Shown here: positions 17,849 to 28,437 of the stretch, piece by piece
Layout: the number at the start of each line of letters is the position of its first letter
Position numbering within the stretch: the stretch's first letter is position 1
Made by a program: the position numbers and the translations under genes
Notes under the pieces: generated by a model
The model's input: the letters and a program-made list of their open reading frames with translations, nothing else
Told to the model about the DNA's origin: nothing
The model's database searches: none
Assembly (NCBI RefSeq): GCF_947502065.1
Contig: NZ_CANMYE010000002.1
Location: forward strand, 372,001-436,000
Direction: 5' to 3'
DNA: 64,000 bases
From: an uncultured Pseudoteredinibacter sp.
GTDB taxonomy: Bacteria > Pseudomonadota > Gammaproteobacteria > Pseudomonadales > Cellvibrionaceae

Positions 17849-20680
17849 TTGGATACCATACATGTTAGGGGCGCACGCACCCACAACCTGAAGAATATCG
17901 ATTTAGATATTCCTCGCGATAAACTTATTGTTATTACCGGTTTATCCGGTTCAGGCAAATCTTCACTGGCCTTTGACACCCTCTATGCCGAAGGGCAGCG
18001 GCGCTATGTAGAGTCACTCTCTACTTACGCCCGCCAGTTCCTATCGATGATGGAAAAGCCCGATGTCGATCATGTCGAAGGGCTCAGCCCCGCCATCTCG
18101 ATCGAGCAGAAATCGACCTCTCACAACCCACGATCAACTGTGGGCACCATTACCGAGATCTACGATTACCTAAGACTGCTATACGCTCGCGTTGGCGAGC
18201 CTCGCTGCCCAATTCACGATGAGCCTCTGGCCGCTCAAACCATCAGCGAGATGGTTGACCAGGTGCTAGACCATAAAGAAGGCACAAAACTGATGCTGCT
18301 TGCGCCAGTGGTAAGAGACCGCAAGGGTGAGCACCTACACACATTCGAGCAACTGCGCCGCGAGGGTTATGTACGAGCACGTATCGATGGCTTAGTCGTC
18401 GATCTTGATGATACCCCAAAGCTCGACAAGAAAAAGAAGCACACTATTGAAGTGGTTGTCGATCGTTTTAAAGTGCGTGATGATTTACAGCTACGTATTT
18501 CGGAGTCTATTGAAACGGCACTAAATCTAAGTGAAGGTTTATTGCTATTAAATTATATGGACGGTGACAAAGAGGATCGTACATTCTCCGCGAAACATGC
18601 TTGCCCAGTGTGTGATTACTCCTTAACCGAATTAGAGCCGCGCCTATTTTCTTTTAACAACCCTGCCGGCGCTTGCCCTAGCTGCGACGGTTTGGGAGTT
18701 AAACAGTATTTTGATGAAGAAAAAGTCGTTCAGTTTGATGACGCCTCTTTATCAACCGGTGCCATTCGAGGCTGGGACAAACGTAATGTCTACTACTTCC
18801 ACATGCTTAACTCATTGGCTGAGCATTATGGATTTGATGTTGACACTCCCTGGAAAAAGCTCCGCAAGAAAGACCGCCAAGTTATTCTTAACGGCTCTGG
18901 CCGAACGGAAATTGACTTTAGCTACGTAAACGATCGCGGCGACCTTCACCAGCGCCGCCATGCTTTCGAGGGCGTATTACCCAATATGGAACGCCGCTAT
19001 CGCGATACCGAATCGAATTCGGTGCGCGAAGAGCTAGCAAAATACTTATCCACCCAGCATTGCCCCGAATGTGACGGCACCCGTTTACGCCGTGATGCTC
19101 GCCATGTATTTGTGGATAACAAAACCCTACCAGAACTCACAACCCTTCCTGTCGGTGAAGCCTTTGACTATTTCAATCAGTTAAAATTTAAAGGGTCTAA
19201 AGCTGAGATCGCAGAGAAGATATTAAAAGAGCTGCAGGATCGCTTCCGCTTTCTGGTTGATGTAGGGTTAAACTATTTAAGCCTTAACCGTAGTGCGGAA
19301 ACCTTATCGGGTGGCGAGGCACAACGCATTCGCCTAGCCAGCCAAATTGGTGCCGGCCTCGTTGGTGTTATGTATATTCTTGACGAGCCCTCTATTGGCT
19401 TGCACCAACGGGACAATGATCGCCTCTTGGCCACCCTTACTCACCTGCGCGATATCGGTAACACCGTTATTGTTGTAGAGCATGATGAGGATGCTATTCG
19501 CCAAGCCGATCATGTTATCGATATTGGCCCTGGCGCCGGCGTGCACGGTGGTGAAGTAATTGCCCAAGGCGACATGAAAAAAATCATGCGCAGCAAGGCC
19601 TCTTTAACCGGGCAGTATTTATCCGGTAAAAAATCGATTGCCATACCTACTGAGCGCACGCCCACTCAAGACGATAAATGGCTTAAGCTGTTTGGCGCCA
19701 ATAGCAATAACCTACAAGATGTTGACTTAGAAATTCCCTTTGGCTTGATGACCTGTGTAACCGGTGTTTCAGGTTCAGGAAAATCCACTCTGATCAACGC
19801 CACACTTTATCCACTAGCCGCAACAGAGCTTAATGGAGCAACAACATTAAAAGCAGCTTCTCATGATCGCGTTGAAGGCTTGGACCTTTTCGATAAGTGC
19901 GTCGACATAGACCAAAGCCCCATCGGCCGTACACCACGCTCTAACCCTGCGACTTACACAGGTATCTTCACCCCCATTCGTGAATTGTTTGCCGGCACCC
20001 AAGAAGCTCGATCGCGCGGTTACAAACCCGGCCGATTTAGCTTTAATGTAAAAGGCGGTCGCTGTGAAGCTTGTCAGGGCGATGGCGTTGTAAAGGTGGA
20101 AATGCACTTCCTGCCGGATGTTTATGTGCCTTGCGATAGCTGTAAAGGCAAACGCTACAACCGTGAAACCTTAGAGGTTAAATACAAAGGGAAAAACATC
20201 CACGAAGTATTGGAAATGACCGTTGAAGATGCACGTGAGTTTTTCGACGCGATTCCCGCGGTAGCAAAGAAACTACAAACTTTAATGGATGTTGGCCTTA
20301 CCTATATTTGCTTAGGGCAAGCCGCCACCACCCTATCTGGTGGTGAAGCCCAGCGGGTAAAATTATCGCGAGAGCTTTCAAAACGCGACACCGGCAGAAC
20401 GCTGTATATTCTAGATGAACCAACCACAGGTTTGCACTTTCACGATATCCAGCAACTACTAACCGTATTGCACCGCCTACGTGATCACGGAAATACTGTC
20501 GTTGTGATTGAGCACAACCTAGATGTTATCAAAACAGCGGATTGGCTTATCGATTTAGGGCCTGAAGGTGGTAGCGGTGGCGGACAAATTATAGCAACCG
20601 GCACACCTGAAGAGGTTAGCAAGGTGAAGGCTTCTCACACTGGCCGCTACTTAAAGCCAATGTTGAAAGCAAAAAAATAA
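17849..20680 (+). CDS. uvrA: Excinuclease ABC subunit UvrA
   Basis: 943 residues, full length. It shows two ABC ATPase modules: Walker [10 protein letters not shown] near residue 31 and GVSGSGKST near 640, and the signature [10 protein letters not shown] and [10 protein letters not shown]. Zinc sites are CPVC...CPSC near 253-280 and CEAC...CDSC near 740-766. UvrA finds bulky DNA lesions as a dimer, loads UvrB, and so starts nucleotide excision repair. The start codon is TTG at 17849 ([17 protein letters not shown] aligns with the known N-terminus), with AAAAGG before it. Confidence 0.99.
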   Translation: MDTIHVRGARTHNLKNIDLDIPRDKLIVITGLSGSGKSSLAFDTLYAEGQRRYVESLSTYARQFLSMMEKPDVDHVEGLSPAISIEQKSTSHNPRSTVGTITEIYDYLRLLYARVGEPRCPIHDEPLAAQTISEMVDQVLDHKEGTKLMLLAPVVRDRKGEHLHTFEQLRREGYVRARIDGLVVDLDDTPKLDKKKKHTIEVVVDRFKVRDDLQLRISESIETALNLSEGLLLLNYMDGDKEDRTFSAKHACPVCDYSLTELEPRLFSFNNPAGACPSCDGLGVKQYFDEEKVVQFDDASLSTGAIRGWDKRNVYYFHMLNSLAEHYGFDVDTPWKKLRKKDRQVILNGSGRTEIDFSYVNDRGDLHQRRHAFEGVLPNMERRYRDTESNSVREELAKYLSTQHCPECDGTRLRRDARHVFVDNKTLPELTTLPVGEAFDYFNQLKFKGSKAEIAEKILKELQDRFRFLVDVGLNYLSLNRSAETLSGGEAQRIRLASQIGAGLVGVMYILDEPSIGLHQRDNDRLLATLTHLRDIGNTVIVVEHDEDAIRQADHVIDIGPGAGVHGGEVIAQGDMKKIMRSKASLTGQYLSGKKSIAIPTERTPTQDDKWLKLFGANSNNLQDVDLEIPFGLMTCVTGVSGSGKSTLINATLYPLAATELNGATTLKAASHDRVEGLDLFDKCVDIDQSPIGRTPRSNPATYTGIFTPIRELFAGTQEARSRGYKPGRFSFNVKGGRCEACQGDGVVKVEMHFLPDVYVPCDSCKGKRYNRETLEVKYKGKNIHEVLEMTVEDAREFFDAIPAVAKKLQTLMDVGLTYICLGQAATTLSGGEAQRVKLSRELSKRDTGRTLYILDEPTTGLHFHDIQQLLTVLHRLRDHGNTVVVIEHNLDVIKTADWLIDLGPEGGSGGGQIIATGTPEEVSKVKASHTGRYLKPMLKAKK

Positions 20681-20714
20681 TTTCGGAAGAACTTCTGGAT
20701 ATCAGCTACAAGCA

Positions 20715-20740
20715 GGGTCAGAACCGATAGGTTCTGACCC
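20715..20740. terminator. Bidirectional hairpin between uvrA and the di-iron gene
   Basis: A perfect 11-bp stem, GGGTCAGAACC and GGTTCTGACCC, encloses a four-base loop between two convergent genes. There is no clear T-run on the + side, so it may be a weak or bidirectional terminator. Confidence 0.7.
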
Positions 20741-20751
20741 ATTATTAAAAT

Positions 20752-21861
20752 CTAGCCAGCCTTCAAAGGCTTACTCATTTCCGCCCAATCAATCTCACCA
20801 TCATCCACTAGGTTTTCATACTCCAATACACCGAGAGCTTCAAACTTCGGGCGAATCTTATCGGTCAGCAAGCCGATTCGGCGAAGATTTGGAACAACTC
20901 GTGAAAATAAATGATTACGGAATTTGGCTGTCCCCGAAGATTCTAAGAAGATCTGTCGGGCCTCTTCTACATCCCAGCCATAAAACTCAAACACATCGGT
21001 AGGCACTAGGCGCTCGCGGCTAACCACGCAAGCTTGATAGGCAAACTCCGCACGCTCTTCACGTTCTTCTTCACTCAAAGACTTCACAAACTCTTCAAGG
21101 TAGTGAATACCAAAGGCCACATGGCGAGCTTCGTCACGGATTACGTAACCCAGAATATCTTTGATCAAACTGTCTTCGGTGGCCAGCTCATGCATGGTGT
21201 TAAAGGCCGACAAAGCCAAGCCCTCAATCACAACCTGCATACCGATAAATTTCAAATCCCAGCGGTGGTCAGTAAGAATTTTATCCAAGATGCTTTTCAG
21301 TGAGCTGTTTACCGGATACATCAGGCCGAATTTCTTCTGGATGTACTTATTAAACACTTCTACATGACGGGCTTCATCGAAGGTCTGGGAGCCAGCATAG
21401 AGCTTGGCGGCATAGGTTGGCGCACAAGATACCAGCTGCGATGCAACCAATAGCGCGCCCTGCTCACCGTGTAAAAACTGCGAGAGGGTCCAGGCGTCAC
21501 TGTGGTCATAAAACTCTAGCTTCTGTCGCTCACTTAGCGCCTCAAAAGGTCCCCAGCCAGCAAAGCCATTTTGCATGGCACGCAACTCGTCATCCATGCC
21601 CACCATGGGTTTTGTCCAGTCAATGTCGGTTTCAGCATTCCAGTTAAGCTTTTTGCCCAACTCATACAACTGACGAATACGATTTTCCTGGATTTTGTAA
21701 TCCCAGTTATAGGCCCCAGTTAATGGCGTCTGAAATATCTCAGCAATATCATCCACTGATTCAGGTGTGAGATCGATATCGTCGCAAGCACCAGGCAGAT
21801 CCTTGGCCGCTTCGAAAAATCGCACTTCATTCGGGGTATCTTCTGTAAATTCCACCGCCAT
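20752..21861 (-). CDS. Ferritin-like di-iron protein
   Basis: 369 residues. Four helices carry di-iron ligands: HGEQGALL near 132, TFDEARHVEVF near 163, VVIEGLALS near 210 and RDEARHVAFG near 244. The two DEARH motifs are the ExxH type seen in ribonucleotide reductase R2-like oxidases and AurF-like N-oxygenases. It probably uses oxygen to oxidise an unknown substrate. The start is the ATG at 21861, with AGGAG six bases upstream; a GTG three bases earlier is too close to it. It is divergent from an AraC regulator, which may control it. Confidence 0.85.
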   Translation of the reverse strand: MAVEFTEDTPNEVRFFEAAKDLPGACDDIDLTPESVDDIAEIFQTPLTGAYNWDYKIQENRIRQLYELGKKLNWNAETDIDWTKPMVGMDDELRAMQNGFAGWGPFEALSERQKLEFYDHSDAWTLSQFLHGEQGALLVASQLVSCAPTYAAKLYAGSQTFDEARHVEVFNKYIQKKFGLMYPVNSSLKSILDKILTDHRWDLKFIGMQVVIEGLALSAFNTMHELATEDSLIKDILGYVIRDEARHVAFGIHYLEEFVKSLSEEEREERAEFAYQACVVSRERLVPTDVFEFYGWDVEEARQIFLESSGTAKFRNHLFSRVVPNLRRIGLLTDKIRPKFEALGVLEYENLVDDGEIDWAEMSKPLKAG

Positions 21862-21992
21862 CACGGGCTCCTTTTGATTTTTATTCTGTTCTTTTTATAG
21901 TCTCGTACTGAAACACTTGCTTCTCAAGGTGATCTTATGCCATATTTTTGGTCATAAGAGGCCAACCGAAAATCAATAAGGACCTAGGCCAT

Positions 21993-23000
21993 ATGGCAAA
22001 CCCACGATTTCCAGCCAGTTATGTTGCGATATTGAGCGAGATGCTCAAGGACTACGGGCAGCCGGCCGACTCGGTATTGGCCACTGTAGGCTTAAGTAGC
22101 GAATACCTTGACCAACCCGACGCCAGCATTAGTGATCAACAACTGCGCCAATTACTGCAACTAGCCTCAAGACTGAGTGACGACCCAGCACTGGGTTTAA
22201 ACTTCGGTCGACGGCTAACCCTGACGTCGCATGGCGTTTTAGGCTACGCCCTGATGAGCTGCAACGATCTAATCTCGGCACTTGATCTGCTGATGAAGTA
22301 CTACCGCTTGCTAATGAGCTCCGCCATGCTGACCTTAGAAGAAGTCGACGATCACATCGTGATTGAGCACAAAAACCTGGGGCCAGATCTAATGAACCCC
22401 AATTTTGATGAAGAGATTTTTTCAGCAGGTATTGTTACCGCAGTAAAACAGTTACTGCACCGCGACAGCTTGCCCATGGAGTTGTATTTTGCTTATCCAG
22501 AGCCGGCGCATGGTGACGAATACCGCAAGATATTTAACTGCTCAATTAACTTTGATCAGAACCGCAATGCCATCAAGCTACCTAATAGCTTGCTGCAGGA
22601 AAAACCCGAATTCGCCAACCCATCTATGCTTAAAATTTATCAACAGCAGTGCGATAAATTGCTAGCAAGGTTGGATGATAATGCCGATTTAAGCAGCAGC
22701 GTCAGGCGCATGCTAGTCGCTGAAAACAGTGGATTTCCTAAACTAGAGGCCATGGCCGAAAAGTTTCATATGAGCCCACGAACCTTCCGACGACGCTTAC
22801 AAGAAGAAGGCAGCTCATTCCAAAAAATATCCGATGAAGTTAAGCGCCAGCTCGCCGAAGACTATTTGAGAAATTCAAACTTCTCGATTGATACCATTGC
22901 CAGCTTGGTAGGCTTCAACGATATCTCCAATTTTCGTCGCGCCTTTATTCGTTGGACGGGAGAATCACCGGCTAATTTCCAAAAAAAGCATCGACCATAA
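21993..23000 (+). CDS. AraC-family transcriptional regulator
   Basis: 335 residues from the ATG at 21993 (MANPRFPASYVAIL); a TTG 45 bases upstream is also in frame, but AAGGA at 21978 favours the ATG. Residues 20-200 fit the arabinose-binding-like sensor domain of OruR/ArgR-type regulators. The C-terminal 90 residues hold two helix-turn-helix motifs (MAEKFHMSPRTFRRRLQEEG, then IASLVGFNDISNFRRAF). It is divergently placed from the di-iron protein gene and precedes a Rid-family gene. Its ligand is unknown. Confidence 0.93.
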   Translation: MANPRFPASYVAILSEMLKDYGQPADSVLATVGLSSEYLDQPDASISDQQLRQLLQLASRLSDDPALGLNFGRRLTLTSHGVLGYALMSCNDLISALDLLMKYYRLLMSSAMLTLEEVDDHIVIEHKNLGPDLMNPNFDEEIFSAGIVTAVKQLLHRDSLPMELYFAYPEPAHGDEYRKIFNCSINFDQNRNAIKLPNSLLQEKPEFANPSMLKIYQQQCDKLLARLDDNADLSSSVRRMLVAENSGFPKLEAMAEKFHMSPRTFRRRLQEEGSSFQKISDEVKRQLAEDYLRNSNFSIDTIASLVGFNDISNFRRAFIRWTGESPANFQKKHRP

Positions 23001-23053
23001 ATAAATAGATAAATAGACAACTAAATAATCACAATAAATTAAAAGGCATTATT

Positions 23054-23443
23054 TTGACTATAGAAAAGCAACAACTGCGCTCAGGCCCCTACAAAAACAT
23101 TTATGCCCAAGCCATTAAAGTCGACAACATCTTGTATCTTTCAGGGCAAGTAGGTGTCGACCAGCAAGGCAAAGCCGGCGCTGACATTGTAGAACAAACT
23201 CGATTAGCCTATGAAAATATTGCCGCCGTGCTCTCCGAATTTGGAGCCAGTATGGACAATATTGTTGACGAAACCATGTATGTTACCGACATGAACAACA
23301 CCATGACTCAAGCAAAAGCCGTTTTTGCCGAGCGAGCTAAAGCCTATGGTGGCGAGCCTGCGGTTTGCCAAACACTAATTGGAGTGACAGAGCTAGTACT
23401 GCCCGATCTGCAACTGGAAATAAAATGCGTAGCTCATCTGTAA
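23054..23443 (+). CDS. RidA/YjgF-family protein lacking the usual catalytic arginine
   Basis: 129 residues, with the Rid fold signature YLSGQVGVD near 28-36. In active imine deaminases the C-terminal motif reads PARSCVEVARL, with an essential Arg. Here the matching stretch is PAVCQTLIGVTEL, so the Arg is replaced by Val. This points to a Rid subgroup without standard 2-aminoacrylate deaminase activity. The start is a TTG with AAAAGG seven bases upstream. It follows the AraC gene and precedes a VOC gene, possibly as one transcript. Confidence 0.9.
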   Translation: MTIEKQQLRSGPYKNIYAQAIKVDNILYLSGQVGVDQQGKAGADIVEQTRLAYENIAAVLSEFGASMDNIVDETMYVTDMNNTMTQAKAVFAERAKAYGGEPAVCQTLIGVTELVLPDLQLEIKCVAHL

Positions 23444-23467
23444 AAACACCATTTAGAAGCGCAAGCT

Positions 23468-23839
23468 ATGATTTCTCACACTACCCTTGGGGCTAACAAC
23501 CTATCCAAAGCCGATGCATTTTATAGCAGTTGGCTACCTGAGCTGAACGCCCGGAAGATCTATCAATCTGAACAAGTTATTTTTTGGGAGTTTAGCGGCG
23601 GTGGTGCTAAATTAGCAATCAGCAAACCTTATAACGGCGAACCAGCAAATTATGGTAATGGCACCATGCTGGCATTACAGGCGGATAGTGTAGGGACGGT
23701 AAACAAGGTATACCAACTTGCCATAAACGCGGGCGCCAGTTGTGAAGGTCAACCGGGCGAGCGCGATCCTGGAGCCTTCTTTGGGGCTTATTTTAGAGAT
23801 TTAGACGGCAATAAGCTGGCGGTATTCTTTAGGGTCTAG
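23468..23839 (+). CDS. VOC-family (glyoxalase/bleomycin-resistance fold) protein
   Basis: 123 residues, a single vicinal-oxygen-chelate domain. The opening ISHTTLGANNLSKADAFYSS and closing FFGAYFRDLDGNKLAVFFRV are typical, with candidate metal ligands His4 and the Glu/Asp near the end. The actual substrate is unknown. It lies 25 bases after the Rid-family gene and is probably cotranscribed with it. Confidence 0.9.
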   Translation: MISHTTLGANNLSKADAFYSSWLPELNARKIYQSEQVIFWEFSGGGAKLAISKPYNGEPANYGNGTMLALQADSVGTVNKVYQLAINAGASCEGQPGERDPGAFFGAYFRDLDGNKLAVFFRV

Positions 23840-23884
23840 ATACAAGCCTAGAATGCCTGCACTTGCTTACCCAAACTATTCCTT

Positions 23885-24832
23885 TCAAGGCTGATCATCA
23901 GACTCTTTCAGGTAATCCATTCGAAAAACCCAGCCTGGCAACCCTAGTTTAGAGGGTGTTTTTTGAAGTTTTATTTTTTCTTGCCGATCACCACCAATCG
24001 TATCGCCATTCATAAGTTCAGCGCAGCCATCTAGAGCATACGATGTATAGCCTTCTAAACGCCTGCGCAGCTCTAGTGGATTTTCTGGTGCCGCTACCGC
24101 CTCAAATTCTGTTTTACCATAATCCTCCAAGCCTTCGGTAAAGCCGCAAACTTGGTCATCTTCATCGACATAAGTATCAACAGCCACCCAAAAGTGGCTG
24201 GGCAAGCTTTTTGATACTACCTTAAACTCATCTGCCATAGTTTGAGCCGATATCGCTTGCCTACTATTCCATATGGCACCAGAGGCATTTATTTTCATGG
24301 AGAAAACTGTCTGCAGTAAAAAAGACAGAAAGATAGATTGATCTAAAGTCCTACCGGCTTCCTCGCAGTAGCACAAAATCGCCAACCTACTATTAGCTAA
24401 GTCTTCACTGGCCTGAGGCCAGTAGTAATTAGAGCTAGCTAACTGGCTAGCCGGTTCTGCATTTTGAAATGCTGGATTTTTCACAATCTCTAATTTGATG
24501 CGAGGCGAAAGACTTGCCCCATGGATGACAATCTGCTTTTTAAGCTCTCCCTCACTTGCCACTCGGTAGTTATGAAACATCTCATCCTGCAAGGACATCT
24601 GCCGGGCAATGTTATCGATATTCAGGCCTTTAGTCCCATCTAGAAAAACCAAACAATGGACCGCCGCTTCTGGGACATCGCCCAAAGCATCGCGATAACT
24701 TCGCGTCTGTGCAAGCAACTGCTCATCAAGCTCTGCAGTATTTGCACCAAAGGAAGATTCAGCCCGTTGTATGCCCCTCAGCATAAAAAAGAAAAAGGCT
24801 AAAAAGATGATTAGAGTAATCAAATAAGGCAT
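23885..24832 (-). CDS. Membrane-anchored DUF4261-like protein
   Basis: 315 residues. An N-terminal hydrophobic helix (about 3-18) is followed by a soluble domain. The segment SNYYWPQASEDLANSR and the C-terminal EGLEDYGKTEFEAV region resemble DUF4261 proteins, whose function is not known. No catalytic motif is evident. It faces the VOC gene end to end and shares direction with the DMT transporter upstream. Confidence 0.65.
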   Translation of the reverse strand: MPYLITLIIFLAFFFFMLRGIQRAESSFGANTAELDEQLLAQTRSYRDALGDVPEAAVHCLVFLDGTKGLNIDNIARQMSLQDEMFHNYRVASEGELKKQIVIHGASLSPRIKLEIVKNPAFQNAEPASQLASSNYYWPQASEDLANSRLAILCYCEEAGRTLDQSIFLSFLLQTVFSMKINASGAIWNSRQAISAQTMADEFKVVSKSLPSHFWVAVDTYVDEDDQVCGFTEGLEDYGKTEFEAVAAPENPLELRRRLEGYTSYALDGCAELMNGDTIGGDRQEKIKLQKTPSKLGLPGWVFRMDYLKESDDQP

Positions 24833-24877
24833 AAATTTATATCCTTAATACGTAGCCGCTGAAGAGCTCAAAACCAC

Positions 24878-25714
24878 TTATTTTTTAAAACGATATACAT
24901 TGATAACATTTCCAACCAACATACATAAAGCACCAAGCAAGAGCGCCAAAGTAACCGGTTCTTGGTAAAAATACACGCCCGCTAACGCAATCAAGGGCAA
25001 TCTTAGAAAATCCAAAGTAACGATCAAGGTGACATCGGCCAGCTTTAGTGCTTGATTCAAACAGTAATGAGCACTAAGAGCAGCAATACTGATTAGAAAT
25101 ATAATCAGCCCCTGTTCTAAACTAATCGGCTGCCATTGTGGCCAAGCAAGCAGCAAGCCCAATGGCATTTGCATTAGGCACATATAAAACAAGATGAGCA
25201 GTGGCGAATCGGTTTTGGTTAAGGCCTTTGTGCTCACAAAGGATACCGCAAAGCCAATTGCCGCCGCCAACACTACTAGAGCTGCTGGATTATAAATCTC
25301 TGAGCCCGGTCTCACGATAATAAACACGCCAAGCAAACCCGCCAACAAGGCCAGAATACGTTGCAGCGTTAACTTTTCACCTAAAAACAATGCGGCCAAC
25401 AAAGCCGTCCAAAGTGGCGCAGTAAATTCTAAAGCAAATACCTCAGCCAACGGTAACAAGGCTATACCAACAAACCAACCATACTGGGCCGCAAAGTGAA
25501 AAATACTGCGAACACCATGCAAGGCAATCCGCTCGGTCTTTAAGGCAGCAAGCTGCCTTTTAAATGCCAACAGAGCAAACAGCAAAATGGCGCCGATTAA
25601 ACTTCTAAAGAACAGGGTCTGAAAGACCGGCACCTCACCGCTTAATTCACGCGCACCAAGCGCCAAAAGACAAAATGATGCCAGTGACGCCAGCATCCAT
25701 AGTAAAGCCTGCAC
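24878..25714 (-). CDS. DMT-superfamily (EamA) transporter
   Basis: 278 residues with about ten hydrophobic helices arranged as two EamA repeats, including the conserved block FTAPLWTALLAALFLGEKL near residue 95 and YFYQEPVTLALLLGALCM near 250. Such proteins export small metabolites or amino acids; the substrate is unknown. It is transcribed away from the M3 peptidase gene. Confidence 0.9.
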   Translation of the reverse strand: MQALLWMLASLASFCLLALGARELSGEVPVFQTLFFRSLIGAILLFALLAFKRQLAALKTERIALHGVRSIFHFAAQYGWFVGIALLPLAEVFALEFTAPLWTALLAALFLGEKLTLQRILALLAGLLGVFIIVRPGSEIYNPAALVVLAAAIGFAVSFVSTKALTKTDSPLLILFYMCLMQMPLGLLLAWPQWQPISLEQGLIIFLISIAALSAHYCLNQALKLADVTLIVTLDFLRLPLIALAGVYFYQEPVTLALLLGALCMLVGNVINVYRFKK

Positions 25715-25881
25715 TAAGAGCCCCTTAGAGTTAATCTGGGTGAATTATACGTTAGATAGCCCTGTACCGCCCGCTTGAGAATTGAGCCATAGAGGGACTT
25801 TTTCGTTATGTATATACCTTGCTAAGACTGTTAGCTTCAGTCATACCTGGCCCTCTATAAACAAAGCAAATGAGAGCGATT

Positions 25882-28020
25882 ATGAAAGGCTTAAAAGTAC
25901 TCCCTTTAGTCATATCCAGTGTGGCATTAGGCTTAATGCCAGCGGTACATGCCAAACAAGACAACACTCTGAGTAACAATCAGGTTTTCGCTAAGTGGAC
26001 CGGCCCATACGAAGGTGTACCAGCCTTTGACAAAGTGAAGCTAGAAGAGCTTAAACCTGCGTTAGAACAAGGCATGGCCAACAATTTGGCGGAGATCAAT
26101 GCTATCGCCAACAATCCAGAGCCGCCTACCTTTGCCAATACTCTTGAGGCTTACGAGGCAGCCGGTAAGGACTTAGATCGAGTCTACGCCTATTGGGGCA
26201 TCTGGAGTGCGAATATGTCTAGCCCTGAGTTTCGCGAAATCCGCTCTGAAATGAGCCCCAAGCTGTCGGCTTTTTACAGCAAGATCACCCAGAACAAAAA
26301 GCTCTTTGCCCGCATCAAAGCGGTTTATGAAGGCAAAGAAATGAAGACTTTGCGTCCGGATCAGCAGCGCCTATTGGAAAAGACTTACTTAGGTTTTAAG
26401 CGCTCAGGTGCAGAGTTAAACGGCAAAGAAGCTAAACGCTACGCCGAGATCAACCAACGCTTATCACAACTACAAAACCAGTTTTCCAATAATGTATTGG
26501 CCGATGAAGAAGGCTATGTGACCTTTTTCAGCAAAACACAAAGCGCAGGCCTGCCAGAATCTTATCTTGGCGCTGCTGCAGCCGCAGCCAAGTCTAAAGG
26601 CAAGGAAGGACAGTACGCAGTCAGTAATACTCGCTCTTCTATGTCGCCATTTTTAACTTATGCCGACGATCGCGAGCTACGCAAGCAAGTGTGGACCAAT
26701 TACTACAGCCGTGGCGACAATGGCGGCGAGCACGATAACAATGCCATCATTGCCGAAATTCTTCAGCTACGTCATGAGCGAGTGGGCCTTCTAGGCTATA
26801 AAAACTACGCCAGCTGGCAACTTGAATCCCGCATGGCCGCAAAGCCTGAAAACGCCATGAAGCTAATGGAATCCGTTTGGCCTGCCGCTATTGCCCGTGT
26901 CGACCAAGAAATTGCCGACATGCTAGAAATTGCCAAAGCCGATGGTGTTGAAAAGATAGAACCCTGGGATTATCGCTATTACGCCGAAAAAGTACGTAAA
27001 GCTAAATACGATTTAAATTCTGATGAAGTTAAACAATACCTCCAGCTTGGGAAGTTGCGCGAAGCAATGTTCTATGTTGCCGAAAGACTGTTTAACTATA
27101 AGTTCACCCCAGTTGCAGAAGGCAGCGTGCCGGTATTTCATCCGGATGTAAAAGTTTGGGAAGTGACCGACAAAACTACTGGCAATCATATTGGTCTGTG
27201 GTATCTAGATCCTTTCGCTCGCAAAGGCAAACGCTCTGGTGCTTGGGCCACTAGCTATCGCAGCCACACGACTTTTGAAGGTAAGACCAATGTACTGTCC
27301 TCAAATAACTCAAACTTCGTAAAAGGTGAACCAGGCAAAGCTGTACTGATCTCTTGGGATGATGCCGAAACTTACTTCCATGAGTTTGGCCATGCGCTAC
27401 ACTTTTTGTCTTCCAATGTTGCCTACCCCTCTCAAAATCGAGGCGTGCGAGACTACACTGAATTCCAATCACAATTATTGGAACACTGGCTGAGCACAGA
27501 CGAAGTTATCGATAACTATCTGCGCCACCACAAAACCGGCAAACCAATGCCTGCAGAGTTAATCGCCAAGATCAAAAAAGCGGCCTCTTTCAACGAAGGC
27601 TTTGCGACTACTGAATACTTGGCATCGGCACTTATTGATATGAAGCTGCACAGTACCGATCCAAGCAATATTGATCCGGATAAGTTCGAGCGTGAAACCT
27701 TGGCAGCGATGAACATGCCTAGCGCCATCGTAATGCGTCACCGCACCCCACACTTTAGCCACATCTTTAGCAGCGAAGGATACGCCGCTAGCTACTATGG
27801 CTATTTGTGGGCCGAGGTACTTACCGCCGATGCCGCCGAAGCGTTTGCTAATGCACCCGGTGGTTTTTATGATAAAGGCATGGCCAAGAAGTTAGTAGAC
27901 CATCTATTCAGCGTACGTGATGCTGTGCCACCGGCCGAAGCCTATGTGAAGTTCCGCGGACGTGAAGCCAATTTTGAAGCGCTAATGCGTTTGAGAGGTT
28001 TTCCGATACCTAAGAAATAA
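25882..28020 (+). CDS. M3-family oligopeptidase (Dcp/OpdA-like), exported
   Basis: About 712 residues. The zinc site HEFGHALH near residue 497 is the M3 HExxH motif, with the third ligand Glu about 25 residues on. A signal peptide (MKGLKVLPLVISSVALGL, then AVHA) suggests a periplasmic enzyme, unlike cytoplasmic OpdA, so a dipeptidyl-carboxypeptidase-like role in peptide recycling is likely. I prefer the ATG at 25882, because GAGAG lies five bases before it, over the ATG at 25870. Confidence 0.93.
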   Translation: MKGLKVLPLVISSVALGLMPAVHAKQDNTLSNNQVFAKWTGPYEGVPAFDKVKLEELKPALEQGMANNLAEINAIANNPEPPTFANTLEAYEAAGKDLDRVYAYWGIWSANMSSPEFREIRSEMSPKLSAFYSKITQNKKLFARIKAVYEGKEMKTLRPDQQRLLEKTYLGFKRSGAELNGKEAKRYAEINQRLSQLQNQFSNNVLADEEGYVTFFSKTQSAGLPESYLGAAAAAAKSKGKEGQYAVSNTRSSMSPFLTYADDRELRKQVWTNYYSRGDNGGEHDNNAIIAEILQLRHERVGLLGYKNYASWQLESRMAAKPENAMKLMESVWPAAIARVDQEIADMLEIAKADGVEKIEPWDYRYYAEKVRKAKYDLNSDEVKQYLQLGKLREAMFYVAERLFNYKFTPVAEGSVPVFHPDVKVWEVTDKTTGNHIGLWYLDPFARKGKRSGAWATSYRSHTTFEGKTNVLSSNNSNFVKGEPGKAVLISWDDAETYFHEFGHALHFLSSNVAYPSQNRGVRDYTEFQSQLLEHWLSTDEVIDNYLRHHKTGKPMPAELIAKIKKAASFNEGFATTEYLASALIDMKLHSTDPSNIDPDKFERETLAAMNMPSAIVMRHRTPHFSHIFSSEGYAASYYGYLWAEVLTADAAEAFANAPGGFYDKGMAKKLVDHLFSVRDAVPPAEAYVKFRGREANFEALMRLRGFPIPKK

Positions 28021-28036
28021 ATCTAGCTAGCGGCGA

Positions 28037-28066
28037 TTGAGCTAGGGCCATCTGGTCCTAGCTCAA
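28037..28066. terminator. Hairpin after the M3 peptidase gene
   Basis: TTGAGCTAGG and CCTAGCTCAA form a perfect 10-bp stem around a 10-base loop that can pair further. It lies 16 bases after the stop. No T-run follows, so intrinsic termination is uncertain. Confidence 0.55.
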
Positions 28067-28124
28067 ACTCCGAACCGAGATAAAGCATATCAGAAAACAA
28101 ACGATCTAAATTCTCTCTACGCAG

Positions 28125-28385
28125 TTACCTTTTACGATAATAAGCTGTAGACAGCCGGGACAGCTTCCAATCTTCTACCAAGGCAAGAAAGCTAATCACC
28201 ATCATAGTTAGCGGAAAAATGGCTACCCCTCCCATTAAAGAGGCACAGCCGTTCGAGTTGCAGCCGTATTGAGAAGTAGCCGGATTAAGCATTGCCACAA
28301 TCAGAATTGAAAAAACGACAGTAAAGAATACAAAGCCCAAAATCTTATCCTTGGCCAACTTTATAAAAGTTAAGATTCTTCTCAA
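28125..28385 (-). CDS. Small hypothetical inner-membrane protein
   Basis: 86 residues from the TTG at 28385, which has GAGG seven bases upstream; a second TTG at 28391 is too near. Two hydrophobic helices (about 17-33 and 53-70) flank a short loop with two cysteines (YGCNSNGC). No family recognised. It lies downstream of ribA in the same direction. Confidence 0.5.
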   Translation of the reverse strand: MRRILTFIKLAKDKILGFVFFTVVFSILIVAMLNPATSQYGCNSNGCASLMGGVAIFPLTMMVISFLALVEDWKLSRLSTAYYRKR

Positions 28386-28437
28386 AAGCAATCCTCAATA
28401 AATCACTTCCACTATTATTCTCAACTATCGCGGCAAC

